DNA from: Ignatzschineria sp. F8392
Lineage (GTDB): Bacteria > Pseudomonadota > Gammaproteobacteria > Cardiobacteriales > Wohlfahrtiimonadaceae
NCBI RefSeq assembly: GCF_002252045.1
Contig: NZ_NEFF01000002.1
Span: 62,001 to 126,000, forward strand
DNA: 64,000 bases
Direction: 5' to 3'
The position numbers were made by a program, and so were the translations under genes. Below the pieces are notes generated by a model. It did not search any database, was not told where the DNA came from, and worked only from the letters and a program-made list of their open reading frames with translations. The number at the start of each line of letters is the position of its first letter. Position 1 is the first letter of the stretch. Of this stretch, positions 56,822-64,000 are shown in pieces.

Positions 56822-57766
56822 TCAATCCTCTTTAAACAGGGCTTTATCTATTGGAACCTCTTCACTTTCTGCATCTTCTGGTATATCAAAAGTACTCTGC
56901 ACCAAAGTTATAGGATTTTTATCTGAGTTTCTTACATCTTTGGCATCTACAACTTCTAATTCTTCAGGCTGTTGATCCGTTTGCTGAGCAATTGCTTCAT
57001 AAGCAGATAATAATTCTGTCAAAAAATGACTATTGACCACATAACAGATAATGGGGGTAATTTGATAGCGCTCATCCGTACCACTTGCCTTTTGCAATAA
57101 TCGACGTTTTGTAAACTCCTCTAACCGCGCTGAGATTTTTTTACGTTCAAGATTTTCATTAGAGATGAGACCAATAAAGGGTTGTAGTTCATCTAAAATC
57201 TTCTCAAAATCGATCATAATCACAGCTTCTCCAGCGCGATCTCGCTCCTGATAGTGTTTGCGTAAAATGAGCAGAATAAGCGTGTCATAGAGGGATAATG
57301 TTCTTTTACTAATCAAAGAGGGGAAGGCTTCCTCTTCAGTATCCCCTTCATAATCCGCAAGGAAAAGATACTTCTGTTGAGAATCATGAATAACCTGTAG
57401 ACAAAAATTTGCTAAATGCTGTCGTATTTCCCGCTCATATTGGGTCAACATCTTATAAATATGGGGTTTATCTTGATCAAACACGGCGCCATTACGCATT
57501 AAATAGACCAATGCACGACGAACTTCTGAGGGGAGCAACATTGATTGAAGGTCATGTTCAGCTGTCTCTAAACCATCTGCATCCTCCCATTGGGATGATT
57601 GTCTATCAGCTGTAGCCTCAAATGAGACCTCTTTATCTAATGCAACTTCATCCGATCCTTCATCCGATCCTTCATCCGATCCTTCATCTAATTCCTGATC
57701 ATTGCGCTTTCTAGATTCTTTATCTGCCAATAGCTCTCTAAAAAAATCTTGCTCTTCAATTGTCAT
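56822..57766 (-). CDS. jetB: Wadjet subunit JetB (DUF4194, MukE-like)
   Basis: KITE-type winged-helix subunit that links JetA to the SMC ring. The N-terminal 65 residues are acidic and hold an in-frame tandem repeat, DEGS, about three and a half times, encoded by a 12-base DNA repeat at 57648-57690. The folded part shows LPSEVRRALVYLMRNGAVF and TLILLILRKHYQERDRAGEAV. I choose the ATG at 57766, just after the jetA stop; an in-frame ATG at 57781 overlaps jetA by 13 bases and is also possible. Confidence 0.9.
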   Translation of the reverse strand: MTIEEQDFFRELLADKESRKRNDQELDEGSDEGSDEGSDEVALDKEVSFEATADRQSSQWEDADGLETAEHDLQSMLLPSEVRRALVYLMRNGAVFDQDKPHIYKMLTQYEREIRQHLANFCLQVIHDSQQKYLFLADYEGDTEEEAFPSLISKRTLSLYDTLILLILRKHYQERDRAGEAVIMIDFEKILDELQPFIGLISNENLERKKISARLEEFTKRRLLQKASGTDERYQITPIICYVVNSHFLTELLSAYEAIAQQTDQQPEELEVVDAKDVRNSDKNPITLVQSTFDIPEDAESEEVPIDKALFKED

Positions 57767-57768
57767 TA

Positions 57769-59238
57769 CTAAACCATCCATTCATTAAAGTCATCGGGAA
57801 ATTGTGTGGCACTTAATACAATTTTAGGAAGCTTTAAAACAAAATCCCCATATTGATCGGCTACCCTGATAGATTCTTGTAAAGGTAGTTGTGGAGCACC
57901 AATACGCCTTGCTATTCTAATATGTGCAACCACCTCTTCTAAACCAAAGCGGGGTGGTAAGTCTTCTAAAATTTGACCAATGCTTAATGCCGTATTTCGT
58001 TCTATTAATAGCGACTTCACTTTCTGCGCAAGCTCAAGAATGTTCACTGTTTCTAGATAATTGAGTATGGTAGCACTGACCGTACGGCTATTCTTTTGAG
58101 TTACGATATTACCCACTTCTATCTCCTCATCAGGGGTACGCAGGCGCATCGACATCGGGCTTGTAATAACGGGGATACCGGTAGGAAGTGAGAGCGGTAA
58201 TAGATGGTTTCGAACATCGACTCCCTCACTCTTTAATTGCAACAATCGCCGCTCTAATCGCATTATTAGCTTTGCAACTGCTTGATTATCCTCATAGAGA
58301 TCATGTTCAATAAAAGTTCTTAAACTCTCTGTCGTTTTACGTCGAATCGACCGGACCCTCTCTCCTTCGCGACTTAATACTTGTGCTAATGAATAGAGAT
58401 ATTTTTGTTGTGTCGGTTTAAGATATTGCCCTAGCTCACTTTTTACTAAATGGCGTAGTTGTAATCGAAATTCATTAAAGTGATGAGCATCGCAAAGCAA
58501 CTTATAAAAACTCTCAAAAGAACTGCCCGCTTCTGTTTTATTAAATAGTGTCTCTTCAGCCTCTAAAATTTGTGTCAAAATCTCCCCTTTAGTCCGATTT
58601 TGTTCAATCATCTTCATCCGAATGGATTGATCTAATTGGCGAATCTCCTCCTCTATTTTGCGAAAATCATCCGTTAATTGGGATGCTAAATAGAAGACTT
58701 CTAAGATTTTTTCACGCTTCTCTTCTGATTTTAATGGCACAATACCATATTGCTGTAAATCATCTATTTCTCGCTGTAATGCAATTTGCTCCGCTTGCAA
58801 CAACGCAATACGTTCCTTTACATTTTGCGTCAAAGTAATAGTCAAGTCCCGTACAGCCTCTTGCACAATTCGAAAATGGGAGGCTGTTGTTCCTAAGCGT
58901 CGTTCTTGTAGTGAATAGACAAAACGAAGCGCAATTTCACTCGCATCTGTAGTGAGTAGATGATCATTCGATTCTCTCAACCAACCTTCATAGATCCAGG
59001 CTCGTAAATAATCGCTAGCACTCTGTTCGCCCGCATTCCAAAAATTTTGCTGTAGCCCTTCTTTAATATAGTGATCTAACTTTAAACGGGCTTGCGTATA
59101 AGGAATCTCCTTATCCTCCGAAAAAAGCGCGCTTATAAAAGCTAAAATATAGGGTGCATTATCGGCTCGTAATAATTTCCAAACAAGGCTCTCTTCCTGC
59201 TGTACTTTAAATTGCACCAACTGAGGGATAAAGTTCAT
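57769..59238 (-). CDS. jetA: Wadjet subunit JetA (DUF3375, MukF-like kleisin)
   Basis: Kleisin subunit bridging the JetC heads (489 aa). It opens with PQLVQFKVQQEESLVWKLL and LLRADNAPYILAFISALFSE typical of DUF3375. A helical centre follows (residues 140-240), then the C-terminal winged helix. First gene of the minus-strand operon jetA-jetB-jetC-jetD, the type I order. The start follows AGAGG. Upstream, a 390-base gap holds a repeat module and the promoter area. Confidence 0.92.
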   Translation of the reverse strand: MNFIPQLVQFKVQQEESLVWKLLRADNAPYILAFISALFSEDKEIPYTQARLKLDHYIKEGLQQNFWNAGEQSASDYLRAWIYEGWLRESNDHLLTTDASEIALRFVYSLQERRLGTTASHFRIVQEAVRDLTITLTQNVKERIALLQAEQIALQREIDDLQQYGIVPLKSEEKREKILEVFYLASQLTDDFRKIEEEIRQLDQSIRMKMIEQNRTKGEILTQILEAEETLFNKTEAGSSFESFYKLLCDAHHFNEFRLQLRHLVKSELGQYLKPTQQKYLYSLAQVLSREGERVRSIRRKTTESLRTFIEHDLYEDNQAVAKLIMRLERRLLQLKSEGVDVRNHLLPLSLPTGIPVITSPMSMRLRTPDEEIEVGNIVTQKNSRTVSATILNYLETVNILELAQKVKSLLIERNTALSIGQILEDLPPRFGLEEVVAHIRIARRIGAPQLPLQESIRVADQYGDFVLKLPKIVLSATQFPDDFNEWMV

Positions 59239-59349
59239 AAACGCCTCTTCTATTATTCAAGGTAGCACTTTCGACGGTAACAAAAGCACAATATAACTTA
59301 CTTATATTCAATTAGATATATCAAATAAGGATTATTAAACCGATGTTGA

Positions 59350-59475
59350 TCGAGTTGCCAAGTTCACAAAAACCACGAGCCGGCAGTTGGCATCGAAGAT
59401 GCCAATAGGCGGGCATGCACAAGTGAAAAGAACGAAATGGTTGGCTCCCGCAGCCCCAAAAACCCTCTTATGGAA
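59350..59475. repeat. Structured intergenic repeat 5 (shortened B module)
   Basis: Plus orientation in the divergent gap between jetA and the PemK-like gene. The left part is shortened (GTTGCC then directly ACGAGCCGGCAG). TTGGCATC-GAA-GATGCCAA and GCGGGCATGC...GGCTCCCGC are kept. The rest of 59239-59628 is AT-rich, with only 10-codon frames and no antitoxin gene. Confidence 0.85.
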
Positions 59476-59628
59476 CCGAATACAAAAATACAATTTACCT
59501 AACAATGATCTACACTTATGCTCTGTTATATTTCTAATATCTTCAATAGAATTAAATAGATAAAGTGTATCAACATACCATTATAAGAGATAAAGTTATT
59601 CGTTTATAAACTTGCTTAGAGGACCGGG

Positions 59629-60054
59629 ATGGCTAAAGGATTAAGATATCAACCTAAAAAAGGCAGTATTTTAATATGCGATTTTTCAGGAAATAAGGTC
59701 CCTGAGTTTAATAAAAAGCGACCTGTACTCGTTTTATTTAAAGATCGTTATAATCCAAAGTTGGTTACTGTCTTACCTATAAGTAGTAAAAAAAGTTTCG
59801 GAAATCAGGCTGAATTTCAAGTTGAATGTCCGACACCAACCGATCTAGATAGTGCTAAATCATCGTATATCAAATGCAATTATATAACTGTAGTTTCCAT
59901 TGAGCGGTTAAGTCTAATAAAAACATATAACGCTAAAGGTAAGATTAATGTAATGAATAAATTAGATGAGACTCGCTTTCAGGAAGCGAAGGAAAAAGTT
60001 GCAAGTTGGCTTAAATCATATAATATTATATATGAACCCGTAAGGGGCTTTTAA
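59629..60054 (+). CDS. PemK/MazF-like toxin-family protein, no antitoxin seen
   Basis: 141 aa with the PemK/MazF fold pattern: PKKGSILICDFSG at the start, NKKRPVLVLF, LVTVLPISSKK, and SYIKCNYITVVSIERLS as the last strands. Relatives are mRNA endoribonucleases, but this orphan subgroup is often found without an antitoxin and its activity is unproven. GAGGA lies 6 bases before the ATG. Flanking gaps hold no antitoxin frame. AT-rich codon use, unlike priA nearby, suggests transfer. It may be an add-on to the Wadjet island. Confidence 0.78.
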   Translation: MAKGLRYQPKKGSILICDFSGNKVPEFNKKRPVLVLFKDRYNPKLVTVLPISSKKSFGNQAEFQVECPTPTDLDSAKSSYIKCNYITVVSIERLSLIKTYNAKGKINVMNKLDETRFQEAKEKVASWLKSYNIIYEPVRGF

Positions 60055-60116
60055 GACTCTTAGCAATAAGAGCTAGTATTAACATTATGGCAATGACACG
60101 CCGTCGATACTATTTT

Positions 60117-60140
60117 AAGGACATCTAATTAGATGTCCTT
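60117..60140. terminator. Bidirectional terminator, 24-bp palindrome
   Basis: A perfect 24-base inverted repeat built on AAGGACATCTAA and its complement, between the convergent PemK-like and DUF3800 genes. The T content outside the stem is modest on both strands. Confidence 0.75.
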
Positions 60141-60142
60141 TG

Positions 60143-61030
60143 TCATTTCTTAGGATAGATAACTCTAGGGGCTTTTATGCCTGGAAAGTTTTTATCACTC
60201 CATTCAGGCCTATCGATTGATTCATGTGCCTCAAATTTCCAAATACGTAACTTATGCTTGAAGTGATTGGCTTTATCCCCATCAATCCCTGTTGTCTCAA
60301 ACCAATTAAAAGCTTTTTTACCTCTTGTTCTGTTATTTATAATCCGAAGAGTATCGTAAACCTCTTTTCCTATTCGTTTTTTAGCTGATTGATTTTTGGA
60401 GATTCTCTTTTGATTCTCTTTTCTTAAGTTATACAAATTATTACCATAATACCCAGAAGCGCCCATCAACAGATCGCACAACTGTAATGCTAAAGATTGA
60501 GTACTATCAACAAACCTTATATCCAATTTAAGAGATTTTTCTTTTCTTAAAATTCTTGGTAATTGGTCTGCAAACTCTATTAATCTTGCTTTATGCATAT
60601 GACTAGAGTGAGTATCAAGATTAATTATTAGATGAATAGGTATATCTGCATATAGCAATCCAAAGCTATGTTTTATAAATTGGTAATACACCTTATATTG
60701 AGATTTGAGAGTAGTTTCTGGCTCTCCTCTATAAGAGATTGATCTATCAAGAAATAATTGCCGATACTTTAGATTAGTACTCTCAGCTAACATAAACCTC
60801 TTAAACAGACCGATCAGCTCTATAAAAAAAGTTTCAGTTTGTGGAGATGTTCGAGTCCACTTTATTTCTTTCCTAAATTTATACTCTTTCTTTAATTTTC
60901 TAATTCCATTCTCTAAATCAACCATGGTTTCTGGAGGCGCCATTATTCCACCAAAAAAGCAATGATATCGATATAGCGGGTCCTGTTGAGTCCAAGCCTC
61001 GTCTGCATAAATTTCTAATAGTTTTGGCAT
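60143..61030 (-). CDS. DUF3800 domain protein
   Basis: 295 aa. The family signature is present: an N-terminal IYADEAW strand with acidic pair, EIKWTR, and RFVDSTQSLALQLCDLLMGA with the conserved Asp residues of a predicted RNase H-like fold. A nuclease role has been proposed for the family but is unproven. The C-terminus is long and basic. The gene is AT-rich and sits in the defence island, with a PemK-like gene facing it. It may belong to the island's cargo or to a mobile element remnant. Confidence 0.85.
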   Translation of the reverse strand: MPKLLEIYADEAWTQQDPLYRYHCFFGGIMAPPETMVDLENGIRKLKKEYKFRKEIKWTRTSPQTETFFIELIGLFKRFMLAESTNLKYRQLFLDRSISYRGEPETTLKSQYKVYYQFIKHSFGLLYADIPIHLIINLDTHSSHMHKARLIEFADQLPRILRKEKSLKLDIRFVDSTQSLALQLCDLLMGASGYYGNNLYNLRKENQKRISKNQSAKKRIGKEVYDTLRIINNRTRGKKAFNWFETTGIDGDKANHFKHKLRIWKFEAHESIDRPEWSDKNFPGIKAPRVIYPKK

Positions 61031-61084
61031 AGAATATATTGATCAATAATAGATTTCATTGTTAATCACTGGAAGCAGTGTAAC

Positions 61085-61249
61085 AAAAAGAGCTGATGAA
61101 TTGTCGGATCTCACTATTGCGCACTTCCAAAAACCACGCGCCGGCAGTTGGCATCAAAGATGCCAATAGGCGGGCATGCACGAGTGAAAAGAACGAAATG
61201 CTTGGCTCTCGCCGTTCCAAAAACCTGCTTATTGAGCCAAAATGATTTA
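61085..61249. repeat. Structured intergenic repeat 6 (B module)
   Basis: Plus orientation. ATTGTCGG starts the outer arm, then CCACGCGCCGGCAG, the TTGGCATC-AAA-GATGCCAA hairpin and CGGGCATGCACGAGTG...GGCTCTCGCC. Its right end reaches the priA stop codon (61249-61247). It is the outer border of the defence island. Confidence 0.87.
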
Positions 61250-63505
61250 GGTGAAGTCGATGGGATCAACCTCGATTAAGAGGCGAATATTGGAGCGAAT
61301 ATTCGCTTCATAGAGACGGCGAATTTGGTATGCCATTCGATGCAGAGCACTTCGCTTCTCCGATTGAAGGATCACATGCACCCGATAAAATCCTTGCCGG
61401 CGTTTAAGGTTATTAGGCATCACTGGTGTGATCTCAACTTGAGGATCTGGCTCAATATGATTGAGTAACCCTTCAAGATATGAAGTCGCTTCCGATTCAC
61501 TTCTCGCTTCTACCTGAATTAAGATCTGATAGGAGTAAGGCGGAAGATTGAGAATCTGCCGTACCTCAAGCGCCTCTTGTGCATAAGCTTGATAACCGAT
61601 CTTAGGTAACTGATGAAAGAGGGCATTATCAGGAAACATCGTCTGTACTAAAACCTTTCCCCTCTTCTCCCCACGCCCTGCTCGCCCTGAAACCTGCATC
61701 AAGAGCTGCGCTAACTTCTCATCTGCCCGAAAATCATTGGCAAAGAAGAGCCCATCACTATTGAGAAGAACCACTAAAGTGATATTGGGAAAATCATGCC
61801 CCTTTGCTAACATCTGTGTGCCCACAATGATATCGGCTGATTGCTCCCCGATCTGGGTTAAGTTCTCCACCAACTCCCGACTATTGCGAACATTATCCCG
61901 ATCAAAACGTAAAACACTCGCCAAAGGAAATGCATCTGCTAATGCTTTTTCAATCTTCTGCGTGCCTGCCCCTAACTCCTTAAAGTGCGTGCCGCCACAA
62001 GCACTACAAACTTTAGGATAAGGATAGCGCGTCCCACAATGATGGCAATGAAGCATCCCGGTGGTGCGATGAAAATTGAGATAACTACTACAGTGATGGC
62101 ACTCCTCAATCTTGCCACAATCGAGACAGGTTAAAACAGGAGAGAATCCACGCCGATTAAGAAAGATTAATACCTGCTCTTTTCGGGCGATGGTTGCCTC
62201 AATCTCATCTAAAACCCGCGTTGTAATCCCATCATAGTTCTTCTCCTCATTGAGATCGATAATCTCCCACTCCGGCATTGCACCACTTACTCGCTCTGGA
62301 AGCTGATAATAGCTAAAACGTCCTTCTGCAATATTACGAACACTCTCATAAGTAGGCGTTGCACTCCCCATCACCAGCGGAATCTTTTCAAAATGAGCCC
62401 GCCAAATCGCACTATTATGAGCAGAGTAACGAACACCATCTCGCTGAATATAGGAGCTATCATGCGCTTCATCGATAATCATCAAACCAAGACGCGCAAA
62501 GGGGGTAAAGAGTGCTGAACGGGTACCGATGAGCAGATCGATCCGCCCTAATGCGGCATTACGCCACGCCTCTAGACGCTCATTATCACTCAGTTGAGAG
62601 TGAATCACGGCAACACGGACCGATAATGCAGACTCTATGCGACTGACAAATTGAGGCGTTAAACCGATCTCCGGCACTAACATCAATACCTGCTCCCCTT
62701 TTGCCAGATGGTGACGTGCAATCTCTGTATAGACAGCTGTTTTCCCTGAGCCTGTCACTCCCTCAATAAAAGAGAGAGGTGGTCTATTAGCCACAATATC
62801 ATCCACAATATGCTGCTGCGCGGTAGTTAATTGTAATGGAGGCTCTTCTGATGGCGGTTTCGCCGAAGAAGGCTCACAATCGAGATCGGCTTCACGCAGA
62901 AGTAGAGCGCTCTCTAAGAGCGCACGACGATGATTTTTAAAATTAGGAAATTGGGCTAAAATCGCCGCTTCACTATAACGTTGCCCTTCTTCGAAGAAGT
63001 TAAGAATCGCAATTTTAGCTCTTGAAGCACGATTTTGCGCATCTTCGCGCCATACAATGCCGGCATCGGTGATCTGATAGTAATCTTCCGCAACATAGAG
63101 TGGTCGCCCTTGTCGTAGAGGAGTAGGAAGAAAAAGTTGTAAAACCTCTCCTAACGGCGCGTGGTAGTAGTGGGCAATTCTCTCAGCTAGGCTCAAAAGA
63201 TGGGGGCCAATAATGGGCATCTCATCGAGGAGCATCGATATCGGTTTCAACTTCTCACGAGGATAATCGCTCTCCTCTTTGACCGCTACAATCATTCCGA
63301 TCATCTCCCGACGCGCAAAATTAACGGCAACTCGCATTCCAACGGTGGGACTGATCTTTTTGGGGGAAGCGCTCTCCGCCTCATCTTCGATAAATGTATC
63401 AGTAGCAAGATACTCAAAGGTGCGATGAAGTGGGCAAGGCAGCGCCACTTCTATTACCCGTTCCGCCGCTTCTACGCTCGCTTCTCTAATGCGCTTCTCA
63501 GCCAT
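61247..63505 (-). CDS. priA: Primosomal protein N' (replication restart helicase)
   Basis: 3'-5' helicase that restarts stalled forks (752 aa; E. coli 732). An N-terminal DNA-binding domain (VALPCPLHRTFEYL), Walker A GVTGSGKTAVYTEIA, DEAH in IIDEAHDSSY, and the zinc-binding cysteines CLDCGKIEECHHC and CHHCGTRYPYPKVCSAC. VSGRAGRGEKRGKV is motif VI. The frame opens at 63553, but the ATG at 63505 has AGAGG 5 bases ahead and gives the family start. Its stop is within the border of a repeat module. Confidence 0.97.
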   Translation of the reverse strand: MAEKRIREASVEAAERVIEVALPCPLHRTFEYLATDTFIEDEAESASPKKISPTVGMRVAVNFARREMIGMIVAVKEESDYPREKLKPISMLLDEMPIIGPHLLSLAERIAHYYHAPLGEVLQLFLPTPLRQGRPLYVAEDYYQITDAGIVWREDAQNRASRAKIAILNFFEEGQRYSEAAILAQFPNFKNHRRALLESALLLREADLDCEPSSAKPPSEEPPLQLTTAQQHIVDDIVANRPPLSFIEGVTGSGKTAVYTEIARHHLAKGEQVLMLVPEIGLTPQFVSRIESALSVRVAVIHSQLSDNERLEAWRNAALGRIDLLIGTRSALFTPFARLGLMIIDEAHDSSYIQRDGVRYSAHNSAIWRAHFEKIPLVMGSATPTYESVRNIAEGRFSYYQLPERVSGAMPEWEIIDLNEEKNYDGITTRVLDEIEATIARKEQVLIFLNRRGFSPVLTCLDCGKIEECHHCSSYLNFHRTTGMLHCHHCGTRYPYPKVCSACGGTHFKELGAGTQKIEKALADAFPLASVLRFDRDNVRNSRELVENLTQIGEQSADIIVGTQMLAKGHDFPNITLVVLLNSDGLFFANDFRADEKLAQLLMQVSGRAGRGEKRGKVLVQTMFPDNALFHQLPKIGYQAYAQEALEVRQILNLPPYSYQILIQVEARSESEATSYLEGLLNHIEPDPQVEITPVMPNNLKRRQGFYRVHVILQSEKRSALHRMAYQIRRLYEANIRSNIRLLIEVDPIDFT

Positions 63506-63576
63506 TCTATCCTCTACCTTCTCTCTACCTACTACCCTGATCTCTATGATCAACGCTGACAGTACAACTCAGCTCA

Positions 63577-63620
63577 TAAAAAACCCCAATAACGCACCAT
63601 TATAATCGCTATTGGGGTTG
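63577..63620 (-). terminator. Terminator after the sohB-like gene
   Basis: On the minus strand AACCCCAATA pairs with TATTGGGGTT (10 bp) around an AT-rich loop, followed by TTTTTTAT. It lies about 110 bases beyond the sohB-like stop and before priA. Confidence 0.9.
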
Positions 63621-63727
63621 ATCTCTATTTTCACCGGCGAAAGAGCACTTTTACTCTCTTGCCGACTTGCTCTTCTATCTCACGAATACTTAAAATATCC
63701 CTTCAATATCATTTCAATATCACTATC

Positions 63728-64000
63728 TTAGAAGGGGATTCGCTTCATAATACGGGTTAAGAAGCGGGAGAGTCCTTGACGAACAGAGCTCTTCTCCACA
63801 TATTGAATCGTGTAGACATTTTTATTCTTCATCGATTCTAAGATATAGGAATCACTCGTCTTCAACTCATCCACTAAACCGAGCTCTAGCGCTTTAACCG
63901 CAAGCCAATACTCTCCCGTTGCGATCTGCTCAATCTCAAGCTGTGGACGATATTGTTGTACAAAATCTTTAAAAATATGGTGAATCTCATTGAGCTCGGC
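63728..64000 (-). CDS. sohB: S49-family protease, SohB type (C-terminal part)
   Basis: The last 90 codons of a gene that enters from the right edge. The translation includes IHHIFKDFVQQYRPQLEI, IATGEYWLAVKALELGLVDEL and TSDSYILESM, the pattern of the SohB/SppA C-terminal domain that follows the catalytic residues. It is incomplete because of the window boundary, not a mutation. SohB is an inner-membrane serine protease with the active part in the periplasm. SohB rather than SppA is preferred from the single-domain ending. Confidence 0.82.
   Translation of the reverse strand, partial: AELNEIHHIFKDFVQQYRPQLEIEQIATGEYWLAVKALELGLVDELKTSDSYILESMKNKNVYTIQYVEKSSVRQGLSRFLTRIMKRIPF

Noticed and set aside
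51883-61249. Idea that the repeats are integron attC sites separating gene cassettes
   Set aside because: They lack the GTTRRRY/RYYYAAC core boxes in the right places, no integrase is present, and most copies flank core genes.

Overview
The window is chromosomal DNA from a low-to-moderate GC gammaproteobacterium. Supporting signs are the tRNA-Tyr/Gly/Thr-tuf and secE-nusG-rplKAJL-rpoBC order, a three-span SecE, and ubiC, tcdA, rsmJ, sufE, sbcDC and priA. My best guess, an inference only, is the Ignatzschineria/Wohlfahrtiimonas group (Cardiobacteriales).

Layout. 1-3.1 kb: a short-form adenylate kinase, an unrecognised membrane-anchored protein, chorismate lyase and the tRNA t6A dehydratase TcdA. 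3.5-19 kb, almost all on the minus strand: sodB, then the transcription/translation superoperon, which read in its own direction runs tRNA-Tyr, tRNA-Gly, tRNA-Thr, tuf, tRNA-Trp | secE, nusG, rplK, rplA | rplJ, rplL, rpoB, rpoC, nusB. Consensus promoters, an L10-type leader, an attenuator before rpoB and several terminators are visible. 19-28.5 kb: an L,D-transpeptidase, a methionine pair (a MetA with Glu111, so probably an acetyltransferase, plus O-acetylhomoserine sulfhydrylase), guanine deaminase with a divergent MarR regulator, a GNAT enzyme and a four-span membrane protein. 28.9-45.5 kb: sbcDC, an AbgT transporter with two M20 hydrolases, an RDD protein, mfd, glmU and a small cytochrome c. 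46.5-51.5 kb: a LOG-family protein, rsmJ, sufE, comM and fabI. 51.7-61 kb: a probable small RNA gene, then a defence island with a complete type I Wadjet operon (jetABCD), an orphan PemK/MazF-like protein and a DUF3800 protein. 61.2-64 kb: priA and the 3' end of a sohB-like protease.

The most unusual signal is a family of structured intergenic repeats in six places (33.3-34.3, 43.0-43.3, 45.7-46.6, 51.9-52.1, 59.35-59.47 and 61.08-61.25 kb). Two module types, A and B, alternate in arrays. Each has nested inverted repeats, and some stems are kept by paired base changes between copies. The repeats supply or abut the stop codons of four minus-strand genes and bracket both parts of the defence island. 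I do not recognise the family.

The second is a compact transcription unit at 51744-51861: a consensus promoter, a GNRA-loop hairpin, two unpaired CCUCC motifs resembling anti-Shine-Dalgarno sequence, and an intrinsic terminator. It looks like an undescribed sRNA. All calls come from reading the sequence; no database search was possible.
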